DNA of 64,000 nt from Monoplex corrugatus. Lineage: Eukaryota > Mollusca > Gastropoda > Littorinimorpha > Ranellidae. The stretch covers positions 55,080,481-55,144,480 of the forward strand of contig CM060307.1 in assembly GCA_030674185.1 (NCBI GenBank). Reading direction: 5' to 3'. A model generated the notes under the pieces. It was given only the letters and a program-made list of their open reading frames with translations. It did not search any database and was not told the DNA's origin. The translations under genes were made by a program, and so were the position numbers. The number at the start of each line of letters is the position of its first letter. Positions within the stretch are counted from its first letter, which is position 1. Positions 55,801 to 64,000 of this stretch are shown piece after piece.

Positions 55801-58257
55801 ATGTCAACAGGCTGCAGCAGCACATCAGTGTTTTACCTCCTTGGTGCAGGGCAACTACCAGAATAATGCACACACTTGTATCAGATATTTCCTGAATGCA
55901 GAAGAACAAAAAACGGCTGAGTTGATAGTCTTATTGGATCTGACAGGAACGGCAGTATAATTTAGTTTGGTGTTATGGAGTTCTTTTTTTAGAATTTATT
56001 GCACTTGGGATAATTCCATATGCACTCTGCCCAGTAATTGTCTGGCAGACACCTTGAAACTATGCAAAACACTGTGCACTGGCAAAGGTATGAAATTAAA
56101 ATGGGGAGGAGGGGAGAGCACTGGACCTGTGAAAAACTAAACTGACACAGCCGGAATGATTGAAACATTAAGATGGCAGTGAGCTGGGCCAGTTTTTATA
56201 TTGCAGGCTAGTATTGAACCCAATATAATGGATCTCGAGTCGGTGGCTTTATCAGCCGGGACTGTCGGATGCTAGTACAAACTTGATGAAGGGAGACGTT
56301 TGTTGACATTGCGTAGAATATGAAACAATGCTTCCATTATAACATGAAGTTACAAAACTGAGTTTAAATTATAAGATGAAGATTGTTTCCTGACGTTGCC
56401 ATTAAAAACAGTGAAGAAACTTGCCCCTGCAAAGTCCATGTTTGATGGCCAGCTGTTAGCTTTCAACCTACTTGCCAGGTCTTAATTCAGGTGATCTTGC
56501 AGGTGAAATTGGTTTTCATCGTTAATGTGTATGTTTCCCCCATGGGGATGCCGGGGGTTCTTTCAGTATAAATAGTATCCCCACCTTCTAAAAACTCTGT
56601 GCCAGAAATTTCCTCTTTTCTGTCAGTCTCTTTGCTTTTTGTCATTTCTTCCTATCATTTTCTGCCTCGATGATCCATTCACCTGTATGTGTTTGATAAA
56701 GTCTTACATACTTTTTGTTAGGAGTGATAGTTGGTGCATGTATCAGGTGTGTTTTTGGCTCTAGGGAGGCAAGATGTGTGGAAGCAATTTTAGGTAATTT
56801 TGGCCTGTTTTTATGTTTTGGTGTCCTTAGGTATGTTAAAATTTGTATTCAGATGTGTTTTTTAAATCCCCTGTACGATAAATTGAATGGAGTGGTCGGC
56901 GCTGGGGGCATGTCCTTTGATTGTGTGTGCGAATGCATTGATATGTATACTTGGTTTCCTTTTCATTTTTTATCCTGTTGAAGTTTTGAGATGGTTATAG
57001 CCCTGATTTGGATTTATACAGTTGGCTGGGCTTTAAACAATGACAATAATGCATATGTTGTTTTCCATACAGTATTTGTTTGCTTTCTATTGTGGCCAGG
57101 TGTCGACCAGCTACCAGACAGGACCAGCACCCAGCGTTAGTGTGGGGATCAGTACAGCAGGTGGTGACCTTCAGCTGACAGGGTTGGTGGCAGGAGGGGT
57201 GCCCATCTTGACTAGCGTTCAGGGCTGTAGTTTTGCTGTGCCTGCAAATCTCTCTGGACCTGTGCTGGTCTTCAAGGCCAACCCCTCACCTACCCTCCTG
57301 CCTTCTGTTATTGGTCAGTAAACAGTGTGTTATCTCTAAGTGACCCTCTCTCATAAAAAAATTGACACTCCACGACTCTTACGCATACAATCACTTGCTC
57401 TCTCTTTCTCACATTCTTTCTCTCTCAAACATACAGAAAGAAAAGGTGATAAATAGATTTATAATAGTTATAGTTAAAAAGGAGTTCCATTTAGTTCACT
57501 TGATGTTGCTCTTTACCCAGCCAACCATTAAGGCAATATCAGGGCTAGTACCACAAAACTACTCGATTCTAAATAAGAAAACAAACAGTTAAAAAAATAA
57601 GCACATAATGAGGAGTTACAAAATCAGATAATGGAATAAAAACAATTAATTATCAATCCCAGCAATTTGAGCAAGACAGCCATAGATGGATCAGTAGAAC
57701 ACACCTTGCTTGATGAGATCATACTTGGACCTTTGCATCACACACACACACACACAGCGCGCACACACTCATGGAAGTAGACCCGTATCAGTCAAGTTGA
57801 GATTGAAGAAATGGTTTATTGTAGCTCTTGCCTGAAAATATTTTTAATTCTAGTCTTACCTAGTTAACGATATAATGCTGAAAATTAGGTCCTGTGAGAC
57901 ATACAAAGAACGGCAGATTTCAGACTGATGATCTGACAGCTTTACAAACAACAGGAAGATGATCGACTAGTTTACAAATTAAACACTGTGACGTGAATGT
58001 TCTCAGATTATTGTCTACAAACTGACCAATATAACATATAGATGGTTTCACAATACTATCTTACTTACAATTAGAGCATTTCAATGTGTATGGTTGCAGA
58101 GTCTGTCGTGAAGAGCGGAGCTTCAGTGGTGGGACTGTCAGTGACCAGTATGGCCAACTCCACTGTGTATGGATTGCTCAATCTGTCTACTGCTCTCAGC
58201 AATGGTTTAGAAGCACTCAAATCGGTTGTCATCAGTGCTAATCAAGCCGACCTTTGA
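36113..58257 (+). CDS. PHGDH: D-3-phosphoglycerate dehydrogenase, 11 coding exons
   Basis: First committed enzyme of serine synthesis: 3-phosphoglycerate + NAD+ to 3-phosphohydroxypyruvate, cytosolic. Exons 36113-36247, 45765-45916, 47202-47267, 49544-49697, 50624-50756, 51585-51733, 52680-52832, 54019-54151, 54846-54988, 57100-57313, 58100-58257 join in phase: 1590 nt, 529 aa (human about 533). Seen: substrate-domain start [29 protein letters not shown]; Rossmann GLGRIG at 151-156 with Asp174 after the second strand as the NAD-ribose acidic residue; catalytic triad by family alignment Arg235 (NCARGG), Glu264 (EEPP) and His282 (PHLGAS). The rest, about 305-529, is the extended C-terminal part typical of animal type I enzymes (allosteric substrate-binding plus ACT-like domains); it diverges more than the catalytic part. 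Intron 1 is 9.5 kb. All junctions are GT..AG. No frameshift or missing catalytic residue. Confidence 0.97.
36900..37204. repeat. Two (CA)n arrays with GC-rich spacers
   Basis: CA/CAGTGA lead-in, CA array to 37024, unique spacer, CA array 37112-37180, then GGGCGCGCGC; PHGDH intron 1. Confidence 0.96.
37311..37412. repeat. Compound (CA)n(GA)n microsatellite
   Basis: About 37 CA units followed by about 13 GA units. Confidence 0.97.
37835..38100 (+). repeat. tRNA-derived SINE family S3, copy 1
   Basis: GCGTTTGATCCCAGCCCGAA (box B-like), AACTAGCCCGTTCGCTACCC, ATAATTGCAGGCAGATTTGG and CCGAGTGCAATGACTC. Same block order at 49020-49330 and 54183-54445, and inverted at 55985-56280. Confidence 0.7.
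38341..38541. mobile_element. piggyBac-like MITE, copy e, with internal expansion
   Basis: TTAACCCTGACTTCC at the left, GGAGTCGGAGGGTTAA at the right. The GGTGGATAGGGTG word occurs four times, suggesting internal tandem growth. PHGDH intron 1. Confidence 0.72.
39503..39571. repeat. (GA)n microsatellite
   Basis: About 34 GA units, a mirror-symmetric purine tract. Confidence 0.98.
40490..40790 (+). repeat. Dispersed repeat S4, copy 2, with internal TG/TGCG array
   Basis: GCTCGGAGGGGAATCACTTT, TCTCCCCATTTATAGCCATG, (TG)n, (TGCG)n, CTGTTTCAGCGCTTAGATTT and GCGCTATATAAATATTGTAA; the reverse complement of 32944-33195. Confidence 0.87.
40950..41060 (-). repeat. SINE family S3 fragment (inverted)
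   Basis: CATATGCGCTCTGCCCAGTA, TTTGGCAGATTTTTT and CTACGCGCTAGCAAGG match the reverse-complemented 3' half of S3 as seen at 56000-56095. Confidence 0.6.
41441..41596. repeat. Two (GA)n tracts
   Basis: GA runs at 41441-41475 and 41562-41594 with unique DNA between. Confidence 0.95.
42121..42272. repeat. Compound (TA)n(TG)n microsatellite
   Basis: About 20 TA units, TG, short TA, then about 37 TG units. Confidence 0.97.
42531..42702. repeat. Compound (TG)n ... (GA)n microsatellite
   Basis: TG array to 42587, unique 30 bp, TG to 42642, then about 29 GA units. Confidence 0.96.
42896..42962. repeat. Tandem duplication, unit 31 bp, 2 copies
   Basis: ACTCAGAAAATTGGGTCATG followed by AAAGTGTGTGA occurs twice. 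Confidence 0.9.
43171..43267. repeat. (CA)n microsatellite
   Basis: GCGCGCGCA lead-in, then about 45 CA units. Confidence 0.98.
43297..43830 (+). repeat. Dispersed repeat family S5, copy 1
   Basis: CTCAGTATAAATAGTATC, GAAATTTCCTCTTTTCTGTC, TTTTTGTCATTTCTTTCTAT, CAATAAAGTCATACATACTT and GGTTATAGCCGTGAT recur in order at 56540-57050 and, inverted, at 61512-61720. PHGDH intron 1. Confidence 0.85.
44166..44992. repeat. Compound minisatellite with embedded (TG)n, about 5 units
   Basis: Each unit has a unique core of about 85 bp (ACAAAAGTGACACTTATTTC, TTTGATATAGTCAGATTTTG, TATGCATACTTAAGCTCTGT) followed by a TG array of differing length. Cores start near 44166 (diverged), 44352, 44495, 44655 and 44809. 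PHGDH intron 1. Confidence 0.95.
45765..45916 (+). CDS. PHGDH: PHGDH exon 2
   Basis: Acceptor TTACAACAG, donor GTGAGG. Residues 46-95: [14 protein letters not shown], then the [11 protein letters not shown] block of the substrate-binding domain; ends two bases into Asn96. Confidence 0.96.
46430..46446. repeat. Poly(C) run
   Basis: 17 uninterrupted C; followed by an A/C-rich tract. PHGDH intron 2. Confidence 0.93.
47202..47267 (+). CDS. PHGDH: PHGDH exon 3
   Basis: Only 66 nt. Acceptor TATTTTCAG, donor GTGAGT. Encodes [18 protein letters not shown] and ends in SLT plus two bases of Arg118. Followed by the intron that holds the 47-bp minisatellite. Confidence 0.95.
   Translation, partial: HTWWEYLKCSGTHLCTYHQFD
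47301..47447. repeat. (TG)n(GA)n compound microsatellite
   Basis: Interrupted TG (CTTCTGTG breaks) and then about 23 GA units, starting only about 35 bp after the exon 3 donor. Confidence 0.96.
47640..48945. repeat. 47-bp minisatellite with 94-bp higher-order dimer
   Basis: About 27 copies of ATGGTTAACTTGCTCTGTGG-CACATTATGTCAGACATGGA-GTGTGAG (47 bp). The first few units at the 5' side are 49-50 bp variants (CAGAGACATGGAGTTAGAG); from about 48090 units alternate GAGATGG and GAGGTGG. A TTTGTGGCTCATT variant recurs at three places. PHGDH intron 3. Confidence 0.97.
49020..49330 (+). repeat. SINE family S3, copy 2
   Basis: GATAAAAACTAGCATGTTCA, CACTGCCACCTTAATGCTCC, CAGGTAATTGCGGGCAGATT and TGTCTGAGTGCAATCAATC. 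PHGDH intron 3. Confidence 0.75.
49544..49697 (+). CDS. PHGDH: PHGDH exon 4 (Rossmann motif)
   Basis: Acceptor TCTAACAG, donor GTAAGT. Residues 118-169: [20 protein letters not shown], then [20 protein letters not shown], which carries the dinucleotide-binding glycines. Confidence 0.97.
49794..49888. repeat. (TG)n microsatellite with GAGT variants
   Basis: TG run, then TGAG repeats, then TG. Begins about 100 bp after the exon 4 donor. Confidence 0.96.
50205..50375 (-). repeat. tRNA-derived SINE with intact Pol III boxes
   Basis: On the minus strand box A TGGCCAAGTGG (50369-50359) and box B GGTTCGAACCC within a GGGTTCGAACCC palindrome at 50326-50315, correctly spaced; the rest of the cloverleaf is degraded. 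A SINE head rather than a working tRNA. PHGDH intron 4. Confidence 0.65.
50624..50756 (+). CDS. PHGDH: PHGDH exon 5
   Basis: Acceptor TGTTTTCAG, donor GTATGT. Residues 170-213: TIGFDP (NAD-binding Asp174), LPLEQIW and [14 protein letters not shown]. Confidence 0.97.
51585..51733 (+). CDS. PHGDH: PHGDH exon 6 (catalytic Arg)
   Basis: Acceptor TTGTTTCAG, donor GTGAGT. Residues 214-263: [18 protein letters not shown] containing catalytic Arg235, then GAGLDVFCE. Confidence 0.97.
52413..52605. mobile_element. piggyBac-like MITE, copy f (nested)
   Basis: TTAACCCTTTGACTACC at the left, GGAGTCAAAGGATTAA at the right; a second TTAACCCTTTGACTCC occurs inside at about 52458 with its own GAGTCAGAGGGTTAA partner near 52535. 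PHGDH intron 6, ending 75 bp before exon 7. Confidence 0.82.
52680..52832 (+). CDS. PHGDH: PHGDH exon 7 (catalytic Glu and His)
   Basis: Acceptor GTGCCACAG, donor GTAAGC. Residues 264-314: EPPKDQ begins with catalytic Glu264, and [15 protein letters not shown] contains catalytic His282. A piggyBac-like MITE ends 75 bp upstream. Confidence 0.97.
53338..54018. repeat. Irregular minisatellite abutting PHGDH exon 8
   Basis: Built from TTTGACAGATCAGCAAGATG (20 bp) and TTAACAGATCAACTATG (17 bp) half-units, plus a longer block with GGCAGCAAGATGTACCCA seen three times (about 53670, 53767, 53903). The last units run into the exon 8 acceptor. Confidence 0.95.
54019..54151 (+). CDS. PHGDH: PHGDH exon 8
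   Basis: Acceptor ATGTTTGCAG, donor GTCAGT. Residues 315-359: [20 protein letters not shown] to LQLQTM plus one base. Start of the C-terminal regulatory region. The acceptor directly abuts a long minisatellite. Confidence 0.94.
54183..54445 (+). repeat. SINE family S3, copy 3, with tRNA-like head
   Basis: GGCTGGTTAGCTGAGTTGG (box A-like), GCTTGAGTTCAGTCCCAGCC (box B-like), then S3 body with ATAAAAACTGCCTCC and GTCAGCAGATTTGGG. PHGDH intron 8, about 30 bp after the exon 8 donor. Confidence 0.78.
54846..54988 (+). CDS. PHGDH: PHGDH exon 9
   Basis: Acceptor GATGTTACAG, donor GTATGA. Residues 359-406: [20 protein letters not shown] to [12 protein letters not shown], matching the family's NLVNA..KEAG block. 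Confidence 0.94.
55985..56280 (-). repeat. SINE family S3, copy 4 (inverted)
   Basis: Reverse complement carries GGGTTCAATACTAGCCTGCA, AAAAACTGGCCCAGCTCACT, CACTGCCATCTTAATG and GTCTGCCAGACAATTACTGG. PHGDH intron 9. Confidence 0.75.
56540..57050 (+). repeat. Dispersed repeat family S5, copy 2
   Basis: Aligns with 43297-43830 over its whole length; ends about 50 bp before exon 10. Confidence 0.87.
57100..57313 (+). CDS. PHGDH: PHGDH exon 10
   Basis: Acceptor TGTGGCCAG, donor GTCAGT. Residues 407-478: [20 protein letters not shown] and [13 protein letters not shown] to PSVIG. A low-conservation segment; frame and phase agree with both neighbours. Confidence 0.92.
58100..58257 (+). CDS. PHGDH: PHGDH exon 11 (stop codon)
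   Basis: Acceptor ATGGTTGCAG. Completes Glu478, then [16 protein letters not shown] to [10 protein letters not shown] and TGA at 58255-58257. ACT-like C-terminal end. Confidence 0.92.
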
Positions 58258-59735
58258 CCTGATCCACGCTTCTATGCACTGACTGGAGTATTACAATGAC
58301 AAACTTAGTCATTTGATTATGGATACAGGGCTCCATAGTCAAAAATCTTAAAGTGTCAGCTAATGTTACAGTTTGTTTGGGCCTGAAGAGTATCTTTTAT
58401 GTCCCAAAACTTAACTACCGTATCACGTGTGTCATGACCAGGTCTAAGGATTGATAAAAACTGGTGAGTATATGAGATTTATTCTACAGGATTTTTGATG
58501 ACTCAACCCTCAAAATGATATTATATATATATACATACATACACACACACACTGTATTACAAAACATTAAAAAAGACTGATACATCTAGCAGGTAAACTT
58601 TAAATCATGTGCACAATGGTATGTGATGACTTTTGTTACAGGAGACTTAAAGGGGAAGAAGTCTGTTATTAGCAGAATGTATGTATGTCATGAAGGGTGG
58701 GGCAATGTTATTGTTATGAGCAATGCAATAGGGAAAATTTGCTTTGTTCATTTTCATGGTTTTAATATTACAATTCTCTTTCTTTTCTTGTCGATGTTCC
58801 TTCACTGCTCAGAATATTTGTATATAACTAGTTTGTGGTGTTGGGAAAGAATTTTAACTTATGATGAATATCTGTGCCAGGGGAAATGAGTTGTTAATGA
58901 GGAAAAAATACATTAGATGTATATGGTTTCTGTAGCATGTTGTAACTCGTAGATTGATCACAGCACATATTACTCACTCATGCATATATCACTGGGCATA
59001 AGAGCGCATTCACATTTCATCCACTCATGATGGTCATCAGGTATTCATAGTTTTTATGTTTTGTCTGCTATTACCATGTTGTATATGAATGATGCTAAAG
59101 AAAATGGGGGTGGAGGTGGGGATGGTGGGGAAGAAGGGCCAGAAAAAACAAGGTCGGTTTATGGATCTCTTTGATATGCATTAAAAGACGTTCATCAACT
59201 TGTCTGTCATGTCTGCATATCTCCAGCACTGCTTGTTCATCTACATTCTTTGTACAGTCTTTCTTTTCTTTCATTGACATATTACAACCAAATATTGCAG
59301 ATGTTCATGATTTACATTTTGAGCAAAAAGCAGCTTTAAGTTACAGATTCATTTTAAAATTCAAGAATATGGGACCATTGCTGATTGCATATAGCTTTTT
59401 TCATATTTCATGATGCTGACGGTAAGGATATATACTGTAAAAAAAAACCCCAAAAAATCAACAACAACAAACAAAACCAGGCCAAGTGTGGATATACTGA
59501 TTTAAAGTTTGTTGGTGTCTACCAGTGGGGTACACATGCAAATAAAATTTTGATTGGTAAACATTCCATTTCTGTATTTCCTAAAAATCAATGACTTAAA
59601 ACTAACATACCAATATACAAAGATACAGTGTCTGTCAGCAACATGCAATACACAGGTCCTACATAATTTCTGTGAACTGCCACAAATGTCATAATTACCT
59701 TACACAGTTTTTTGTGTTTTTCTCTCTTTTTTCCC
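58258..59735. other. PHGDH 3' flank, probably 3' UTR in part
   Basis: AT-rich; short (TA)n and (CA)n near 58525-58552. No further gene recognised. Confidence 0.45.
59541..59546 (+). terminator. Candidate polyadenylation signal of PHGDH
   Basis: AATAAA followed by TTTTGATTGG, about 1.3 kb after the stop codon; the first canonical hexamer I noticed in this orientation. Not proven. Confidence 0.3.
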
Positions 59736-59739
59736 ATAA

Positions 59740-60400
59740 AAACACCTTTAGAATACTGAACAATATTTGGGATTTCCACCAATACTACAGCACCACCAAC
59801 AAGCTATACAACTGTACACGAACTGTGTCCATTCCATCCTACGGCTCAGAAGTACTGGAGAATGACAGTGTGACCTTAGCAAGCTGTCAGCGTTCAGCAC
59901 AAGGACATGGGTGCAACTTTTTCCGTTTGACGACGGAATCTGTTTTTTCAAGAGTCAGAAACAGAAAATCCGTTTTTTGAAAAAGCTTCAGCTACCCCCA
60001 TATAGGGCGCTGCCGGCCCCTGGCCCCCTTTCAGTTTTTTTGACTTAGAAATTTCTAAGTTGCACCCTTCCAAGGAACCTTCAAAGGATCATGTGCATCT
60101 TTTGGCCCAACACCATCTCCAGTGAACAGCTACTCACCCAATGCAATCAAAAGTATAAGGACAAGAAGCGATGAAGATGGATTGGGCATATCATCCAAAA
60201 AGAGCAAGATAACACTACCTTTCCCTGCACACCAGAAAGAAGACACAAGAGAAAGACCCAAGAACACCAGGTGATACATAGTACAAGAACTCCAGGCCAT
60301 GAAGAACTCCATGGGTATGAACAGAGGCTGGTCCAGAACAGAGAAATGGCAGATTGTTGTCGTTGCTGTATATGCCAATGACACATTTGGCAATAAGTTT
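59740..60400 (+). mobile_element. LINE 3' end (RTE-like)
   Basis: In successive frames: ILNNIWDFHQYYSTTNKLYN, SIPSYGSEVLENDSVTLASC, then KRWRWIGHIIQKEQDN, TPERRHKRKTQEHQ and VQELQAMKNSMGMNRGWSRT-EKWQIVVVAVYA. This is the usual LINE RT thumb and WRWIGHV..R....TP.G.RKRGRP..TW C-terminal order. Frameshifts and stops present. Confidence 0.75.
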
Positions 60401-60615
60401 CTTATATAACGATCTGTACTGATTTTTTCCCCCTTCTTTCTTTCTGTCAAGGATGGTAAACAGATTACCAGAACATATGATGTTTACTTGCTTATGCTGC
60501 TTTTCAATTTGTCCGTCAGCTCAGTCAAGAGACACCGTTTTCCCTGGCTGAAAATAAAACCAGCTATAGCGTTTTCACTTGTAAATCGGATCAAAACATT
60601 TATCAGATGAAATAA

Positions 60616-60818
60616 TACACTTCATCGATTGAAAATGATAAGAGAGAGAGTGTGTGTGTGTGTGTGTGAGGCAGCCATAATGGGTGAATGCATGCCTGGT
60701 TGATTATCTGTCACAATGCACTTCATCGATTGAAAATGATAGAGAGAGAGTGTGTGTGGTGTGTGAGGCAGCCATAAATGGGTGAATGCATGCCTGGTTG
60801 ATTTTCTGTCACAATTGT
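60616..60818. repeat. Tandem duplication, unit about 100 bp, 2 copies
   Basis: CACTTCATCGATTGAAAATG to GCATGCCTGGTTGATT repeated directly; units differ in length of an internal (GA)n(GT)n. Confidence 0.9.
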
Positions 60819-61511
60819 TGTCATCAATTACATCTATGTGAGACTGACCCGACTTAATCTCAACACAAAGAACTGTTTTACATCTATTTGATGAAAAAAA
60901 AAAATTACACAAAATCTTTTTGAGAGAAAAAGCTGTCTTGTGTCTTTGCAATTTACTGCTTTGACATAAAACTGATCTCCATTTACAGACATACTCAAAC
61001 ACTTTAAACATACAAAAGCCTTACCACATAGACACTTTTGAAACGTAACATGAAAATCAAACCAGGTTTATGAAATCTCAATTACATTACATAATTAAAA
61101 GACAATTTTTGAAGTGTGACTTAACACAAACATTGAACTAAGTGAATTATAATCATTATCATTGTTTAAAGCCCTCCTGTTGGCATGATCCATATTGGAG
61201 CCATAACCATCTTAAAACATATAAACAACTTGCTGACCAGGAAAAAAAACTAAAACAATCACGCGCATATTCTAGGGATGTGTCCCTGGCGCTGACCATT
61301 CCGTCAATTTATCACCTACGGGGTTAAAAACAAATAAACCTGGGTACACACGTAAATACATCTAAGTACACTACGAAATATGTAAAAACTACAAACCTGA
61401 GCGCACATGTGTAAACACACACAAGTACACTATAAAATCTAGAAAAAAAACCTCATTACCTGAAATTGCTTCTGCACATTACACTTCCTCATAGCCAAAA
61501 ATGTAGTTAAT
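60819..61511. other. Gene-free stretch, nothing recognised
   Basis: AT-rich with no similarity noticed. Confidence 0.45.
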
Positions 61512-61720
61512 AACACATGTGACCTTATCACTCCCAAGAAAAAATATGGAAAATTTTATGGAAAACATACAGGTGAATGTACCAAGCAAGCAAAAAATGA
61601 CAGAAAGCAAGGAGGAAAACAGAAACAGTGACAGAAAAGAGGAAAGTTCTAGCACAGAATTTCCAGAAGATGGGAATACTATTATACTGAAAGAGCCTCT
61701 GGCATCCCTGTGGGAGTAAC
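61512..61720 (-). repeat. Dispersed repeat family S5, copy 3 (inverted, partial)
   Basis: ACAGGTGAATGTACCAAGCA, AAAATGACAGAAAGCA, ACAGAAAAGAGGAAAGTTCT and TACTATTATACTGAAAGAGC are the reverse complement of S5 blocks. Confidence 0.75.
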
Positions 61721-63190
61721 TGGAAACCATCTCTATTACATACACATAACTTAGTTTTTGAAATATAAGTTGACACAAACTAGGTGCATGAAAATTCCAT
61801 CACACACAACTTCTACTGTATGACATAAAACTGATCTCCATTTACAAGCAACTCTTAAACACACATTTCTCATTATGGCACTATGCTGAAGAGACCAGAT
61901 TAACAAAAATTCAGATCTTTAGACTTCTAAATTACAGACTTGCCTAAATTTAGACTATTATGTCTCCAAAGTATGACCTGCTGACATACATGTTCTGATC
62001 CTTCTTCTGTACCTAGTTCTCTGGATATCTTAAAAGAAAAAAAATCCACAATGAAAATGTAGAGAAGCTCTAGAAAAAAGTTCTGTTGACATCTCATGCA
62101 CTCGGCTTGCTCAGTCGCTGTAACAGCTCCACAATGGTTCTGGTTGGTCGTCCTGCACACAAAAAGTGACATCTACATTGAGATTCTCAAAGACTGCTGT
62201 AAACAACTTACCATCTCTTTACATCATTGTCTAAACACAACACTGACAAAAATACATAAGGAAATCTACCAGGAACCCACAAACCACAGGCATGAAGATG
62301 ACCTGTTGTTAAAAAAAATGGAAACTGAAATGGTATGGCCCTTTATCACTGGGTCTTGTTAAGACTATCCTGCAAAGCACAGAGTAGGAAGTGGTAGGAC
62401 ATCACAGAGTGGACAGATTTGGATTTTAGTGACTCCAGCTACAAACAGAAAGGTGGAGAAAAATAAGTGCGAATCTGTGATACTCCAATAACTTCACTGT
62501 TGGGTCAAGAGGCAGGTGAAGTTGTAGCAGACACTTCATAATGGGATAAGCTTTTGGACAAGGCAATGGTTTATTACATGATTTGTGACGGCTCATCGTG
62601 AGTATCAATGTATGTGAAAAACTGCTGGAGTGCCTGCACTAGAGTCAAAGAACACCAAAACATCACAAATGCCTCACTTGCAGCACTGGCAGAATATAAA
62701 GAATTGGGACATCAAGTTCTATGGAAATATATTTGAAAATCATACTTCAGAAGAACAAGTAGAAAAGAACTAGAAACACACACTAGATGCAAATTTCTTG
62801 CAGTCAATCTTGCTAAGTGACCATCAATCAAGAGTGACTTGTGGAAACAGCCAGCCTTGCAGTAAATCTTTATCCTGAAGAATGTCTTAAGAGGAGACTG
62901 AAAATTCACTGAGAATAAACTCAAGCCGATGGACACAAGTACCTTTATTGATTGTATTTTGCATAGCATAAACTATAAAATACTTGTCACACTGTACACT
63001 AGTCTTGTCCTGTTTCACGTTGAGATTTCAAGCAGCTGTATGTCATGTCTTCAGGGACATGCTCTTAAACAAAAATTCAATGATAGAATGTAGGCCCTAC
63101 ATTTCTTTTTCATTTACACAGAGCTTTGACAGCTGAGTGGCAACATGTATGAATTCTTTTAAGCTTTAAAAATCATATCAGCATTCAGAT
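61721..63190. other. Gene-free stretch
   Basis: No convincing gene. Text around 62100-62900 has scattered stops and no family similarity that I can defend. Confidence 0.45.
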
Positions 63191-63194
63191 TTTT

Positions 63195-63510
63195 GTGCTG
63201 GCAGTATGTTGCTGCACGTCAGTACACTCTGTCTTCAGTGGGCATGCATGATGGGTGTTTTCATGTTGTCATAAGCCATCAGAGAAGAGCGTAATTTACT
63301 GGATCTTTAACATGCAGAGTTGATGTTCTGTGAGTATTTACACACGAAGGGAGTTTAGGCACTAACATGTCTGCACACCTGCTAACCTAGAAGATGGAAA
63401 CAATTTCCACTCATTAGCCACCAAGCGGGATGTAAACTGCCAGGATCAAACTAAAACCTTCTGAACGAAAGTATGATGGCTTACCCATTCGACAATTATG
63501 CCTGTCACTC
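63195..63510 (-). repeat. SINE family S1, copy 3 (inverted)
   Basis: Reverse complement: GATCCTGGCAGTTTACATCC, TGCAGACATGTTAGTGCC, AACTCCCTTCGTGTGTAAAT, CATGTTAAAGATCCAGTAAA and CATCATGCATGCCCACTGAA. The most complete S1 copy in the window. Confidence 0.75.
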
Positions 63511-64000
63511 TCGTAGTAAAGCACATCCCCCCCCCCTCTCTCTTTCTTACACACAAACACACACACAATGCCCCAAGTATGAATTTCTTGGAACTGATTC
63601 AGTTCTAAGATATACCACCACACACACACACACACACATGTAAATAATATCAATGTTCAGATTCATATTACTAACACCAGGTATCAAGAAAACTAAGTAA
63701 AATGCTCACTGTGTTCATAAGTAAAGCCCAAGATGTGAGACAGGTACAGACTGTCTAGCTGATTACTTGTCTATGCTTTCTGATTTTCCCTGTTTTCATT
63801 TCCTTCATCTATGTTGTAACTTACTTTGATTCTTTACTCTCTCTCACATACCAGAAAATGAAATACATTTTGTTTTATGCTGCCCTGTACTTAATACTTT
63901 AAGAGTGCAATATACACAATAAAGTTTTTATAAACTCCCAAAACAATTTTGATTTGGTTTGCTTAAGTCTTCTTAACATGAAAACATGATCAGAACTTTG

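Noticed and set aside
60130..60450. 106-aa minus-strand frame resembling a membrane protein
   Set aside because: Opposite strand of the LINE 3' end, where the recognisable coding text is on the plus strand.

Overview
Animal nuclear DNA: long introns with canonical GT..AG junctions, three vertebrate-type metabolic or ciliary genes, and a background full of (CA)n arrays, SINEs, decayed LINEs and MITEs. Several dispersed repeats resemble ones I recall from gastropod (caenogastropod) genomes, so my best guess is a gastropod mollusc. That lineage call is an inference and was not tested by any search.

Layout. (1) 1-4058 is gene-free repeat DNA. (2) 4059-13488 on the minus strand is a complete nine-exon gene for a ciliary coiled-coil microtubule inner protein, CFAP210 (CCDC173). 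I rebuilt 550 residues with all exon phases consistent. (3) 13489-13820 is a short divergent promoter interval. (4) 15105-15860 on the plus strand is a single-coding-exon HAD phosphatase of the PHOSPHO1/PHOSPHO2 family, with a spliced 5' leader inferred. (5) 15861-36112 is about 20 kb of intergenic DNA with LINE remnants, DNA-transposon MITEs, a 1.2 kb A-rich array and many microsatellites. (6) 36113-58257 on the plus strand is a complete eleven-exon gene for D-3-phosphoglycerate dehydrogenase (PHGDH), 529 residues, whose introns carry three conspicuous minisatellite arrays, SINEs and MITEs. (7) 58258-64000 is intergenic and holds a LINE 3' end, a SINE and further repeats.

How the genes relate. 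CFAP210 and the PHOSPHO gene are head to head and less than about 350 bp probably separates their transcription starts. From memory, CCDC173 and PHOSPHO2 are also adjacent and divergent in human (2q31), so this looks like an ancient bidirectional gene pair. PHGDH, the first enzyme of serine synthesis, has no evident functional link to them.

Most notable non-genic structures: a very young fold-back MITE (197-bp arms, two mismatches, 8-bp target duplication) about 435 bp upstream of the PHGDH start codon; a minisatellite abutting PHGDH exon 8 whose unit copies that exon's 3' splice site; a 47-bp minisatellite with a 94-bp higher-order dimer in PHGDH intron 3; and a piggyBac-like MITE family with at least five TTAA-flanked copies. 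I found no CRISPR, no prokaryotic genes, no rRNA and no convincing functional tRNA.
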